Below are positions 43,938-56,634 of a DNA stretch of 64,000 bases, piece by piece (within the stretch, counting starts at the first letter, position 1; every line of letters starts with the position of its first letter). This DNA comes from Halichoerus grypus (taxonomy: Eukaryota > Chordata > Mammalia > Carnivora > Phocidae). The notes below the pieces were generated by a model, which was given only the letters and a program-made list of their open reading frames with translations, had not been told where the DNA came from and did no database searches. Location: positions 96,262,294 to 96,326,293 of the forward strand of contig NC_135712.1 in assembly GCF_964656455.1 (NCBI RefSeq), read 5' to 3'. Made by a program: the position numbers and the translations under genes.

Positions 43938-44195
43938 AAGAGTGTATTTTTATATGAAATTGACAAATGATTTTCCAAAGTAGCTGTGCCATTTTACATT
44001 CCTACCAGCACGAATGAGAATTTCTGCTGCTCTGCATATTTGCCAGCAATTGGAACTGTCAATTTGGGGATGTTATCCATTCTAATGAGTGTGTAGCGGT
44101 ATATCATTGTTTTAATTTGCAATTCCCTAATGGCATATGATGTGAAACATCTTTTCATATGCTTATTTTTTATCTCTATATCATGAACTAATTTT

Positions 44196-45639
44196 TGAAA
44201 AAAAGAACATTTGGAGAGACTGGTGTTTTCTGGAACACTCTAAAATGCTTCCCTAGTTCATTATGAAAATTTAGAAATATTCTTAGTATAACTTGTTTCT
44301 GAAGTAGGAGATCATACAATGCTTTAAAAATAGTTGTACAACATACTGAAAATAAAAATATTTCGGTGACTAAGTATTATTTTATAAGATTTACTTTAAT
44401 TTTGTTGATATTTTGTAGTACATCTTTAAAAAATAATGTATTTGGAATCAATAACTTGTAATGTCATATATACAAGACATTATCATTTAGGTACCATATG
44501 AGCATGAGTATATATTTTTATTTTTGTGTTCTTAAAATAAAACTATATTGTTTTTTAGATTTTTATTGGTTTTTAGAAATATTCTCATTTCCAATCATAG
44601 TCCTTGTGTTTATACATGCTTTATATATAATACAAAATAACATATGTGCCATATGAATAAATGTAAAATAATAATTGCATATATATTAGAAAGCGAAAAT
44701 ATTTTTATATGTTATAATTTTTAAATTTTGTCTTTTAAATATTTCTGCATAAATGAGTGTTTAAACTCATTCAACAATGAATCATAATGTTTATGAGATG
44801 CACTGAGGCAGGCAGAATGTTAACAAGTATTATAATACAATGAAGTAAGTGTTATGGGAGTTTTTTTTTAAAGGCAGAAGATTCACAGTGTGATGAGTGA
44901 GACAGAGGAAAGGGGTTCAAACAGGCCTAGGGAGTTTCATACTATGTTTGGTTTTCATTCTATGAAAATAACGAATGAGACAAGTCCCCTGCTAAGAAGT
45001 GTAAAACCTGTGCATTTCTCAAAAATTGATGAAATGTTAGAGCACCATCTTTTATAGACAGTCATTAATGACTCTAATAAATAGGAGACCTTAGTTCAAA
45101 CAAACACATTATTCCGAATGACAGAAGTGTAAGCATGACTAATTAATGAATTTGCTAATATTTGTTCCCCATTTATGAGAACATTGCCCTGAGTTAGAAC
45201 TAATTACCTGTACAAATACACAGAAAATATACCCATATCTCTAAAACCAAGTATTTCATGTCATAGTTAATAAAGCTTTTCTGTTTACTTTAAAGCTCTA
45301 ATACACAAATACTAGTTTAGAATAATAGAATAAATCACAAACATATTAATTTAAAAATTATGTTGCAAGGAGTGTTTCTTCATCAAATTTGAAATCAGGA
45401 TATGACGAGCTCTTCTAATTTATGTACTTGCTACAGTCTGCTAGAGAATGAAGCACAATATGAGCAATAGATGATTTGGCACTTAAAATCTTTACACAAA
45501 AGTCAAGCCCAGGCCCAGGCATTCTGTTATTATGGTAGCCTTAAAGGTGGTGAGCTTTTTGTTCCACGACACTTCATTCTTTGCATTTGTTTGAAATGGA
45601 AGACTGGCATATGACCAAATTATTTCAAATCATCACTTT
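44196..45639. other. Unassigned AT-rich DNA
   Basis: Very AT-rich, with no open frame of note and no recognised repeat. Confidence 0.55.
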
Positions 45640-45652
45640 AAATTGTTATTGG

Positions 45653-45843
45653 GAGGCACCTGGGTGGCTCAGTTAAGCTCCCGACTCTTGGTTTTGGCTT
45701 AGGTCATGATCTCATGGGTCAGGCTCAGCAGCGAGTCTGTTTGAAGATTCTAGGCTCAGCAGTGAGTCTTTTTGACGATTCTCTCCCTCTGCCCCACCCC
45801 CCCCACATACACACTCTCTCTCAAATAAATCTTTTAAAAAAAT
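45653..45843 (+). mobile_element. Carnivore tRNA-derived SINE with internal tandem duplication
   Basis: Head gaggcacctgggtggctcag, shortened body, CT tract and A-rich tail. TSD aaattgttattgg at 45,640-45,652 and 45,844-45,856. A 31-base unit starting aggctcagcagcgagtctgt is duplicated head to tail at 45,721-45,751 and 45,752-45,782, replacing the usual B-box region. Confidence 0.93.
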
Positions 45844-46049
45844 AAATTGTTATTGGAAAATAGGTTTGACAACAGATCAGTCACAAAAAACAAACTTAAA
45901 GGTATCGGATAGATAGTGAAGAGGTAGATCATACTGAACTTCAGTATGATATTACAAATAAAAAATTATTCAACTCCTTTTATATCTCTTTCTATTCTCT
46001 TTTTCCTAGAAAATCACCTACACTACCATCATCCTCATCATCACAACCC

Positions 46050-46310
46050 CTATACTGAATGCCTATTATGTACCAGTCATAGCATTAGGTACTCCTCTGT
46101 ATTATCTTTCTTCCTCCCAACAACCTGCTACAAAGGTGGTATTATTTCCATTCACAAATGAAGAAACTCTGGCTTAGTGAATAGAAGTTAAGTATTTTGC
46201 CCAGATTTACGTAGCTGGTAAGACAAAGAGTCAGAATTTTAAACTAGATGTTGACATCATAACATCTGCTCTCTCCTGCTGTCAGCTATTTTACCACAAT
46301 GCACAAGTAT
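46050..46310 (+). repeat. MIR SINE
   Basis: 'gcctattatgtaccagtcat', 'caaatgaagaaactctggct' and 'cccagatttacgtagctggt' follow the MIR consensus through its core and 3' part. Confidence 0.75.
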
Positions 46311-46344
46311 GCCATTGAATCATATGATAATGTTATAGAAGAGT

Positions 46345-46480
46345 TTCCATATTCTCTAGTTTAATCCTTTTCCTATTTCATAGAGTTGGAAGCTGAGGTC
46401 CACGGAAGTTCAACTCTCTCAATGTTCTACAGCTGATTTATGAGAATCTCTGCTTGGGAGGTAGCATTTATGAATACAAA
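46345..46480 (+). repeat. MIR SINE fragment
   Basis: 'tttcatagagttggaagctg' followed by 'aggtccacggaagttcaact' is a diverged MIR 3' part immediately after another MIR. Confidence 0.45.
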
Positions 46481-46710
46481 ATTGTCAGATTACTTCCCCT
46501 TAAAAATCAATGAAGGTGCAATTATAGGGACAGGCTATGAAGCATAAAAATATCTCTACCAGAGTGTGATACCTTTATAGCTTTTGACTTTAGCTTGTCC
46601 TTGGCTCAGTTTTCTCTTTAACCTTTGGAGGATTTGGTGAATTTTTCAAGTATCTAATTTAAATCTGTTCTCAGTTTGTCTCTGTTCTATATCCATAGGT
46701 TCACATTTTA

Positions 46711-46938
46711 TTTATTTTTTATTTTTATTATTATTTTTTTATTTTTCAAAGATTTTATTTATTTATGTGACAGACACAGTGAGAGAGGGAACACAAGCAG
46801 GGGGAGTGGGAGAGGGAGAAGCAGGCTTCCCGTGGAGCAGGGAGCCTGATGCGGGGCTCGATCCTAGGGACCCCGGGATCATGACCTGAGCCGGAGGCAG
46901 ACGCTTAACGGCTGAGCCACCCAGTCCACCCACCCCAG
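46711..46938 (-). mobile_element. Carnivore tRNA-derived SINE
   Basis: Long inverted A/T tail (46,711-46,755), 'gggaacacaagcagggggag' block, 'gggctcgatcctagggaccc' body and 'cggctgagccacccagtcca' head. TSD taggttcacatttta (46,696-46,710) against taggtgcacatttta (46,939-46,953), one mismatch. Confidence 0.93.
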
Positions 46939-46953
46939 TAGGTGCACATTTTA

Positions 46954-47583
46954 GTTATCCTTTTCTGCTACAACCATTCCAAGGAGATGATACCACTCTG
47001 ATCGTCAAAATCAACACTGGCATTGACTGTACTATTGAGGAACACTGATCTATCTCTTACTCTTTTCTTTTGTGTTTTATTTTTCTTATTACCATTATTT
47101 GTTATGTGTAGTGTTATTCTTTATTCATTTTTAGAAAGATTAAAAGACAATTTTACTTTTTACCCCTTCAATTACTTATCACTCCCAAAAATGATTAAAA
47201 ATTTGGTTAAGATGCAATGTAATTTTGCATCTTCAATGACATTCTTCATCTATGTTGTGGAATTGCTTAGTGTGCCCTTTGTATATATTTACAAACACAT
47301 GCATTTATTTATCATCCCAAAGTAGCCATCTACTTTGGCTGTGAATGGTTTGAACAATTTAATAAGAAAATTGATATTTGTAAACAGAGTTGATGGGTAT
47401 TCTATCTCATGACAAATGTAGAAAACATGATAGCATTCTCATTATTCAAAACTTGAGTAAAAAATAAGTAATATTAAAAAAAAGTAAGATCTATCAAAAT
47501 TCAGGAATCCTAATGAAGCCTAAAACAGTAGAGTTAAGCTCTCGTGTGGATTTTTTTAGGATTCCAGAAGAAATAGCACATGT
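46954..47583. other. Unassigned AT-rich DNA
   Basis: The 100-codon plus frame at 47,023-47,325 translates to a hydrophobic, Phe/Leu/Tyr-rich string typical of T-rich sequence. No start context, no family. Confidence 0.5.
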
Positions 47584-47601
47584 AAATATGTAATTCATAT
47601 T

Positions 47602-47793
47602 TTTTTTTAAAGATTTTATTTATTTATTTGAGAAAGAGAGAATGAGAGAGAGAGCATGAGATGGGGGAGGGTCAGAGGGAAAAGCAGACTCCCCGCCCAG
47701 CAGGGAGCCCGATGCGGGACTCGATCCCAGCACTCCAGGATCATGACCTGAGCCAAAGGCAGTCGCTTAACCAACTGAGCCACCCAGGTGCCC
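47602..47793 (-). mobile_element. Carnivore tRNA-derived SINE
   Basis: Inverted tail 'aaagattttatttatttatt', 'gggactcgatcccagcactc' body, 'ccaactgagccacccaggtg' head. Perfect 18-bp TSD aaatatgtaattcatatt at 47,584-47,601 and 47,794-47,811. Confidence 0.97.
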
Positions 47794-48314
47794 AAATATG
47801 TAATTCATATTAATAAAAAATAATTTATTCACATTTTTAATGCTCTCCGTCTGTTCTTCCTTTTTCTCAAACGCAAACATATAAACCTTTCTAGAAGACA
47901 ATCTAGCATTTGACATGTCCCTGAAAAATAAGGGAGCTGATTGGCCTGCTCCAATTGCCAGTTATAGTAACAAGAAGAGCAAATATCAAAGTGAGATTGG
48001 ATGGGGTTAGTTAATATTGGGCAGTAGCTGAATTACAGAATTGTCATTCAGCTTTAAAAGCAGAGTAGTGTCACTTTCTGAGTTCAGATGTCTTTAAATT
48101 TTACATGCTTTTATTTTATTCCATATGATCTAATCTGAACCCCACAGTGTCTCTGAGAAGTGTGTAATATTATTGTCCCTTGTATTGTGCTCCAAGAGCC
48201 ACAGTAAGATCTTTATCCTAGAGTTCACACAGTGGATGTTTAGAGAGAAATTTGTCTGAGGTTGCAGAATCTGTGATGAAGTGTGGACTCACCTTACTCT
48301 AGGGGATAAAATCA

Positions 48315-48525
48315 AACACATAGTAAGCCAAAAGTTGTCAAGCTTGGTACATCAAAATCACCTGCAGTGTTTGTGAAAACAGATTGTTAAACCCTGTTCT
48401 CCAGAATTTTTGATTCAGTAGGTTTGAGGAGTGGACAGAGTATTGGTAATTCTAAGAAGTTCCCAGATGATGCTGCTGGACTGGTCCTGGGATTATACTT
48501 TGAGAAGACCCACATAAGTCTTTTA
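48315..48525 (+). mobile_element. MER5A-type nonautonomous hAT DNA transposon
   Basis: 'gtacatcaaaatcacctgca', 'ttttgattcagtaggtttga', 'agttcccagatgatgctgct' and 'tatactttgagaagaccc' follow the MER5A consensus end to end. No transposase is encoded; old and fixed. Confidence 0.8.
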
Positions 48526-48869
48526 GGGCTGCTCAATCAATACTAGAGTGGGAGTTTCTAGATAATCTTACTTAAACAAAGGAGATACTTTTACTTCTAG
48601 GTATATGAGAGCTATATTTTCCTCCATGCTTTCTATTACTCAGTGAGGTTCTTACACTTGTTTTGTTTTGGTTTGTCCTTTGAAGCAGTCTTAATGTTCC
48701 CTTTGAGGTACATACCGTCTGTTCAGTATTTATGTCTTCTTGGAGAGCAAAGAGATAAAGTGACATGTTTTATTCACTGTTGGAAGCCTGACCCAGATGT
48801 TTTGAATCAAATAAGCTGCACTTATTTTGCCACATGTAAGATAAAAAATGTGGATTTTTTTTAGTATTT

Positions 48870-49045
48870 TTTTAATCAATAGACTATATTTTAGAGAAGT
48901 TTTAAGTTTGCAGAAAAATTGATCAGAAAGTATAGAGTCCCCATTATTATGCCTCTCCCTCCCCCCACAGTTTCTCCCACTATTAATGCCTTGCGTTAAT
49001 GTGGTACATTTGTTAAAATTGATGAACCAATATTAATATATTAAA
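48870..49045 (-). repeat. Ancient L1 3' end fragment, minus strand
   Basis: 'tagactatattttagagaag', 'cccccacagtttctcccact', 'aattgatgaaccaatattaa' are the reversed terminal part of an L1M 3' UTR, close to the text at 41,720-41,880 and 36,343-36,470. Confidence 0.65.
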
Positions 49046-49079
49046 GAATATGGATTCTAGAGTAACATAGAGCCAAAGA

Positions 49080-49205
49080 TAAATGCTAGTTCTGAAACTT
49101 AGTACTTGGTCTGGTTACTTATCCTATCTAAGCCTTCTTGGTATAAATGGACATAATAACAATGGGCTCACAAGGTTGTTGTGAATGTAAAATGTAATAT
49201 ATATA
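49080..49205 (-). repeat. MIR SINE fragment, minus strand
   Basis: 'ttacttatcctatctaagcc', 'ataaatggacataataacaa' and 'ggttgttgtgaatgtaaaat' match the inverted MIR. Confidence 0.65.
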
Positions 49206-50559
49206 AAATTAATTCATGCATATAATATATTTACAAATATATGTTAAGACCCAGAATTGTACACACAAAATCATGTCTACTTGGGGGCAACTTGTAGGAT
49301 TTTTAATGTTAATTTTGTTCATGCGTAACATTAGAACTTATGGGAGAATTTAGTCTACATATTAAGTAAGTATTTTAAAGTAATTTTTCAGTTGATATTT
49401 TTATCATCTTTGTAGGTTTCAGATTTTAGGGGCATTTTTACCAAAATCAGGATAAGTGTTTTTCTTTCCAGGCCACAAAGTATTTAATTAATTTTAGGCC
49501 AATAAATGAAATGTGTAGAATTTTAATGGCATGGCATCCATCAAAGAGAATAGTTTACAAAGTTTTTCAATTTTTCTGAACATAATATTTTTCAAGAAAT
49601 ATTACCTATACTAGCTTCCCAGTTCTTTGGTGGTGAAGGTTCTATCTTGAAAACGTTTCAAAGTCTCAGCAAATCCTGAGACTCCTCTGTCTCAAAAGTG
49701 GCGGAAAAGATTGTCCATCAATCCAGTTTCATGGACAAAAACTTGTCAATGTTTCTTGCCCTTAGATTGAACTGTCTCCTTTTTCGTATCCAAAATGATT
49801 GTCAGTGAAGAAATCATAACTTTCCCTTTTCCATCTGGAGCACTGAAAAACAGAACTTCTATTCTTTAACATGCATATTACAGAACAGTAGACAAAAGAA
49901 ATTCTTGTGATACAGATAAGGTATAAAGACCAAAGAATATTTTGTATTTGTTTATTTCTTTGTAATAAATCATCTTATGGGAATGGAATGGCTTAAACCT
50001 TGCCATTTTGCCCTCTAATGAGAGTAACCAAGCCCATATGTTCACAGATGAAAGAAACATCAATACATGATAAATAGCCAGAAAGGTCCCTTGGCCTCCA
50101 TCAACAGAGTGTTGAAGGATCCCTGGAAGAGTATATAAGGATAATGACTGCTCAGTATCATAGAGCTAATAAATAGCACAGAAATTATCCTAAACTGACC
50201 ATATAAGCCCAAACCAGGGTTCTTGTCACTCTTCTTGTGTTTCCTCCAGTTTATTTTTTCTAGTGACAGAATTGCAAAACAGCTCATTGGTGAGGATCCT
50301 GACAGAGGGTAACCCAGAATAGAAATGATTAATTCGAAATGGTGTGATTCTGTGATGGTGTAGACCTATGCCAATTACGGTTTTTGTAAATTTTAACAGC
50401 ATTTGTTTTTCATTTTAATTTAGTAATGTAATTACTAAACATGAAATTTATTCTATCTTAAGAATTAAGTCATTGAGTATAAAAATAATTTAAAATACCT
50501 ACAAAGCAATATTTGTATAAACTTTTGTGATAGAGATACAAATCATGAAGTACCCAATG
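49206..50559. other. Unassigned DNA
   Basis: No coding region or named repeat. Two adjacent minus frames at 49,878-50,287 show no motif. Confidence 0.5.
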
Positions 50560-50810
50560 ATGACTTTTTAAACAGGTATATACATTGTGCCAGGCAATGT
50601 TTAACATCCTATACATTCTGTATCACTTTTAGGCACCACAGTATTTCCATGAAATAGATACTTGTTTCTACTTTTCAGATTGGGGATTAAAGAACAGAGA
50701 GGTTGAGAAGTCTGTCTAAAGTCATTCAGCAAGGAAATTTAAAGCTGGATTTCAAATCCTGTTCTAGAAAACTATAAAGTCAGTGCTCTTCTCACTACAG
50801 AATGAAGTAT
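50560..50810 (+). repeat. MIR SINE
   Basis: 'cattgtgccaggcaatgttt', 'tctacttttcagattgggga', 'gtctaaagtcattcagcaag' and 'gctggatttcaaatcctgtt' give nearly the full MIR order. Confidence 0.78.
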
Positions 50811-52960
50811 AATGTTTAAGATATAAAATGAAATTAAGATATTTAATCTTAAATACTCAAGATTTTCTTACAGTGAAAGGATTTGTATCACTAGCATTTT
50901 ATCAATGCAGATTTAAATATCAGATTTGCTCAGAATATCAACATTGTTCAAAATAGCCAAAACATGCAAACTTTATGCATATGTAAATGTCACCTAAGTG
51001 CATATTATCTTTGTCTCTAATCCACTGCATTTTAGTTAGGACTGAAAAAGAGTGGCAATGTTAATATTTTACTTGACAGTTTACAAAAGAATCCCATATG
51101 TGTATCTGTTTGGTAATCCATGGACTTTGACATATGTTAAGCCATATGTGCTATGTTCCCTCGTGGCCCATTGTCTACTCTCCAGGCCCACCCCACGACT
51201 CCCATGAAGGAGTTTCTGCATTCCATTCAGTATTTGAGCTAGAGAAAACTATTAATACAATATTAGAAATTCTAGCTAAATTTGAATATTGCTTGAGCAG
51301 TACCCTCAAAGCGGCCATAGAAAATTGTATTTGGAGGCATTTCACAAAAGCATAAACATACCCAATGGATAAAACCAATGTTTTCAGTAGTGAAGTGAGC
51401 TTAATCTTATAAATATTTATTAATAGTTTTCAGATATAATTAATAAAACTATAAGTAAATTAGAAAGTATTGCAAAAATTCTCCCTGACTTCAAATAGTT
51501 GCTCTAGAACAAAGAGAAATGTACTTCTTAAAACTAAAATTCACTGCTTTCCATCAGGCCCTGTAAACTGAAATTAACATTCAATTGAGAAAGGTTGTTG
51601 GATTTCTTTGTCCCTTACATCCTTGTTCTACTTCTCCCCTGCCCAAACTTCCATTTTCTTATTGCTCTTTTACTTCTGAGTTCTGCTGAAGAACCTGTTC
51701 AGACTAGCGAGCTGGAGAAAGGGATACCTACCTTCCCATGGACTTGTTCTGTTTCAATTCCCTTGTCCTGGGTTGAGGGAATGTTGTCATTTTTCCAAGT
51801 TTTTCCATCTGGGAGGGAAACTACACTAATTTCCCAGTGTGTTGGAAGAAGAGAAAATTATTGAAAGCTTACTATCTATCGAATAGCCTTATTGTTTTCA
51901 TAGGACTCTTTACACTATTTAGAAATAATCAGTTTACATATGTGTATTCCATAATAAACTATGAATGACTTAAGAGGAGCAACATGGTCATATATATACA
52001 CATTCCTGATATTTTGTGCAGGGTTTAATATGTGTTAGAGTTTTAGAAAAAATGAATGGGAAACAAAAATCTTGTCCCTTTCTGTATTTCTGAGGGGGGC
52101 CATTTGGGCCCTAGCACCTACAAATAGAGTAGCTTGGATAGAGCAATCTAAAATAACCATCTCTGGTGTGTCTGTCCCCTATATTACAAACACCAGGATG
52201 GCATTAATTGAAAAGTAAGGTGGAGAAAGCTAATGCACTGACTTCTAAATTACATCAGCATAGAGGAGATTAATGACTAGTCTTCAAAGACTAAATAAAA
52301 AAAACTGCATTTAAGGCAATGCTTTCATTTCAGTATAAAGTTAAAACATTTATTTGTTACTAAATGGAGTGGTGGTTCCTTAAGTCTTAGTGAAAATTTA
52401 GTTCAATAATTCAAGTAACATTTCATGCCTTCACAAATGATAAAATGTTTTGGTTTTGGTCAATATAGAACATTATAGTTTACAAATTACTTTTCTATGT
52501 TTTGGCCTCTTTATTTTTTACAAAATTACTGAACAATATATGTGGGGTTATTTTTTCCTTTCTGATGAAGAAAATCAGAGAAGTTACCTTGTACTTAGAT
52601 GGTGCTGATCCTCCCACACTCTGATACTTAAAAGTATGTGTCTCTGTTCTCCAAGCTGTGCAAGGGCAGGACATTTCTGCCTTGCTCATTGCTCTATTTT
52701 TACCACATTACACAGTCATCAGCCCATAATAGGTACAAAAAAATTAATAACTCAAAATAAATTGGTGATTGCTGTTTCTGTTCCATACCAAAACATTGTA
52801 ATAGGTTCTAGGGATATATAAAATGAAGACAAAGTTTTGCACTCAAATTCCTCACAGTATATTAAAAAGTTACAATGGAAAAATAATAACAGAGACAAGG
52901 AAGGGAGGGAGGGAGGGAGGGAGGAAGAAGGCTAATAGAAAGTAAGAAATTATATCCTTC
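50811..52960. other. Unassigned DNA
   Basis: Small frames at 51,134-51,378, 51,595-51,864 and 52,495-52,821 have no recognisable domain. A (GGGA)n tract lies near the right end. Confidence 0.5.
52901..52928 (+). repeat. (GGGA)n purine microsatellite
   Basis: Five to six GGGA/GGAA-type tetramers, immediately upstream of the MLT1 LTR. Confidence 0.9.
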
Positions 52961-53467
52961 TGTGGTAGGCAGGATAATGGCTCTCTAAAGATATCTACTC
53001 CTTTGGACCTGTGAATATGTTACCTTCCATGACCCATGGAACTTTGCAAATATGATTGACACCGTGGATCTTGACAGGAAATTATTTGGGATTCTTAAAG
53101 TGAGTTCAGTGTAGTCATATGAGGTCTTAAAAGTAGAGAAACTTTCCCAGCTGTAGAGAGAGAGGATGAGAAGATGCACAGAGGGTCAGAGTGATGTGAT
53201 GTGAAAATGAGTCAACCTGCAATTGCAGTCTTTGAGAATGGAGCAAAAGGGTCAGGAGCCAGGAAATGAGGGGAAACTAGCAGCTGGAAAAAAAACAAAA
53301 CACAGATTCTCCCCTAAAAAGGAACATAACTCTGTGGCCACCTTGATTTTAGCCAGTGAGATTTGTGTTGAACTTCTGAACTACACAATGGTAAAATAAT
53401 AAATTTGTATCACTTAAGCAACTAAATTTGTAGTAATTTGTTACAGGAGCAATAGAAAATTAATGCA
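52961..53467 (+). mobile_element. MLT1-type LTR (ERVL-MaLR), plus strand
   Basis: Starts tgtggtaggcaggataatgg and ends 'gagcaatagaaaattaatgca'-like text, with 'gacctgtgaatatgttacct', 'ccaccttgattttagccagt', aataaa near 53,398 and 'gtaatttgttacaggagcaa' between, all in MLT1 order. Flanked by ccttc/ctttc, a plausible 5-bp TSD. Full-length solo LTR, no internal region. The minus frame at 52,985-53,179 is inside it and is a shadow. Confidence 0.85.
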
Positions 53468-56166
53468 CTTTCTTTCCACATGAATGGCACAGGAAATGTA
53501 AAACAGAGAATACTCTGCATGAGAATTGAAAGAGAGGAAAGTGCCATCTTAATTCCAAATTCTACTACATATAGCACAAACAGATTGAAATTAAAGAAGA
53601 ACCCAGCAGTCTAGACCTCAGATCTCTCCTTTGAAAGAAGAGATTCTCTATCACATAAAATAAACCATATAAACCAGAAGAGATTCTGTATCACATGAAT
53701 TCCTCAAGGCTTGACAGGAAAATGGCTGAGAAGAGAGTAGGCTGTGAGATCCCAAAGAACTGTTTCAACTATAGCACCTTTTTCTGCCACAGGTCAGCAG
53801 ATAGTGTGGTCCAAGAGCTCCTAACGAAATCCTGGTGGCACTTGTGATGTGGCAGGGAGCAGTTTTTTAAGGTTCTTCTCTGATGCATAGTATGTTTAAT
53901 GATCAGAATTGGACCTGAAAACTCAGATGACTGTCAAGTTATACTTAAGATGGGCAGCTTTTCGTGCAGGCAGTAGCAGACTAAGAAACACAGTTCTCAT
54001 TTAGCACTAAAGTTCTTTGTTGTCTCAATGACTATTTAGGAGACAAAATGGTCTTAAGAATCAAGTCTCTTCCTACTCTGGAAAAGAAATAGTAACACTG
54101 GGTTTAAAAGTTAATTCAATACCTTTGTCCCAAATAGAACAATCTATGCAAAGATGAATTTCTCCTATTGGGATTACCATGGTGCTAGATCATACAAACT
54201 CTCCTACGCCAGTTACGTATTGATTAATTGACTTTGTCTCTCAGCTCCTATCCGGCTATCCTGTGCTCTCCTTTGTGTTGCTAAGGGACTGAAATAATAC
54301 CAATATTTTTGTAAATTCCCAGAGACAGACTTTAAGGTCAGTGTCCCAGGAGACAGCTCCTATCATGGGAGCACAGGCGAGGGGAAGAAAAAGGCCATTC
54401 TCTGCTTCTTGTGTTGTCTACATAGCATCTGTAGCAGTGGGGGTAGTGGTGTTAATAGTTTTAGTGGGAGAGAGTTCCCACTAAAGTTCCCCACCTGAGT
54501 TCCCATGAAGCAGCAATGGCAAGAGAATAAGAGGTAGTGGCGAGGCCCTCAGGAGCTGAAGCACATGCGAAATTATAGGCTCCCACATGGGACTATGATA
54601 CCCTCTGACTGCTGCTTACTCCCCTTCTTCCTCTTCAGTCTCCTTCTCCAGCCCTTTCGCATTCTATCCTTCCAGTGTCTGTCATCCATCCACTCCTTGC
54701 TTTATATTCCTGTTGGCTTGCTATCACTAGAGTGCTTCCTGTTTCCCAACTACACTTTGACTCATGTGGTGTTTGTAAAAGAAATGAACTCAGAAATAGG
54801 CTTTCAAGGTTTGGAATCCAGGCGTATTAACAGGTTATCATCTGAAAGTTGGGACTTTGCTGCAAGTGAATAACAGGCTACTTCAATGTCAATAAGTGAA
54901 AAACTGTATGTAAATTGGATGAAATTAAAGACAAGGTATACGAGGCAAAAAATGGTTATTTTGCTTGATTTTATGATGGGATGATTATTACGTAGACTGT
55001 GGGATAGATGTGTTCTTTGATTATGGTAGAGAGCACCATAAGTGACCAGTCAGGAAAAATGAAGCCACCTGAGATATTTCAATTTCCTGCTTCCCTGTCC
55101 AGAGGCACCACGTGCAGAGAAAACAGGGCTTCTTTCTCACTTCCACCTTCCAACTCCTCATTATTATTTTTCTCTGGCAGAGCCTAAACAATTAAGATGG
55201 CAGAGGATTCATGGAAATTAAGTTTGCAGGCTTCCAATTCCCAGCAATAAAGGGGATTTCATAGAAGGTTGAGACAGATAACCAGCTCAGTAATCAAATT
55301 ATTAATGTGTTCTATAGTTGGCTCTAAAGATGGTCTGTGAACACATCCCAGTTCAAAATGAGGGAATTATTTTTTTTAATTATCTTATTTCTGAGTGAAA
55401 CATTGGACCCAAAGAGGTCTCTCATTTTTTAAGGATAAAGAGCAAAATATAGAAGCAAAAAATTAAAAGAACAAAAGGACCCAGGAACTTTTTATAGCAT
55501 GGAGAGAGGAAAATATACATGTAAGAGGTGACATATATGTCTAACTATTATATACTATGGAAAACACAAGTAAATTCCACCTAGTATCTATGAAAGTCAG
55601 AGAGAAACACATTTCAAATAATGTCTATAAAAGTCAAGGAAACATGGCTCCAATTTAAACGAAAAATAATAAGATTTAAGATTAGATGAAAAGGCAAGGG
55701 AAGGAGATTAAAAGGTAGCAGTCTAGAAGGCAGTCTAAAAGAAAAGTGGAGCTTGGAGGATTTACTAGAAATTGTTTAAATATAACGTAGATGATAAAAG
55801 AATTTTTAAATGTTTAAATAGCAGCAGGTAATAGGAGCTATCATGTGGAACATTAAGGTAATGTCGTGATGTACAGATTTGAAAAAAAAATAACAGGAAA
55901 CAGGGAAAGCACAAAGAGATTAAGAGGATTAAAGCAGAAAAGGTGAATGCTGCATAATTGAAGTATCAGGATTAAGTGAAAGTAGTAATTTGTGGTTAAG
56001 AAGTACTATGCAAAAAAGTTCTTAAAGAACACTCAAATAAAAAGTGTCAGGAGATAAGATGACTTTTCCTTGGTCTTCATTTCATTTTTACATAAGGCAA
56101 AAACATATGTTAATATTTTGTAGGCACTAGTAAAGATGAAACGTACATTATAGATACAGGTGTCTG
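53468..56166. other. Unassigned DNA
   Basis: No gene or named repeat. A 20-base motif, gaagagattctctatcacat, recurs 41 bp later with one change (53,637 and 53,678). The 102-codon plus frame at 54,565-54,873 is Leu/Ser/Phe-rich from CT-rich DNA and has no domain I know. Confidence 0.5.
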
Positions 56167-56177
56167 TTCTATATTTA

Positions 56178-56391
56178 TTTAAGATTTTATTTATTTATTT
56201 ACTTATTTATGAGAGAGAGAGAGAGAGAGAACAAGCTCATGTGAGTGTGGGGAGGAGCAAAGGGAGAAGGACCAGCAGACTCCCCGCTGACCGTGGACCC
56301 CCCGAGGAGGCTCAATCTTATGACCCTGAGATCATGACCTGAGCCTAAACCAAGTTGATGCTTAACCAACTGTGCCACCCAGGCACTCCTA
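56178..56391 (-). mobile_element. Carnivore tRNA-derived SINE, older copy
   Basis: Inverted tail with TTTA repeats, GA tract, 'ggctcaatcttatgaccctg' body, 'accaactgtgccacccaggc' head. TSD ttctatattta at 56,167-56,177 and 56,392-56,402. Confidence 0.92.
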
Positions 56392-56634
56392 TTCTATATT
56401 TAAAATGAAAATGTCATTAAAATATATTATGGCAAATTTTACAGTTTTTCATATTTCTAAAAAGAAAAACTTTATAACAGTTGCATTACACTAAACTTTC
56501 CTAAAGAATGGTATGAAAAACATAAATTTACTTGTATCTGTAATATTTATTTTTTTAGGACAAATATATTTCTGAAGATAAAGTATAAGAAAACATAATA
56601 ACAGTAATAGGGAAAATTTAAATGGAACTCTTTA

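Larger units (their letters stand above)
41690..44195 (-). repeat. Ancient L1, long 3' UTR and ORF2 C-terminal part
   Basis: From the left: 'cacctaaataccgtttttct', 'ggaaggatctcatccaggat', 'tcaattgggatttgt'-type text and 'gctcatattgttccagcttt' are landmarks of an old L1 3' UTR read in reverse. From about 43,300 the text becomes reversed ORF2 C-terminus: 'ccactgtacagatgtaccac', 'aaggacatcttgactgcttc', 'ttttccaaagtagctgtgcc', 'cattcctaccagcacgaatg'. This parallels 29,080-29,440 of the intact L1. A SINE lies inside at 43,756-43,937. Confidence 0.7.

Noticed and set aside
52961..53467. Retroviral genes next to the MLT1 LTR
   Set aside because: Neither this LTR nor that at 15,768-16,235 has internal sequence or a partner LTR nearby; both are solo LTRs.
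54565..54873. 102-codon plus frame with hydrophobic stretch
   Set aside because: Leu/Ser/Phe-rich translation of CT-rich DNA with no recognisable family or initiation context.
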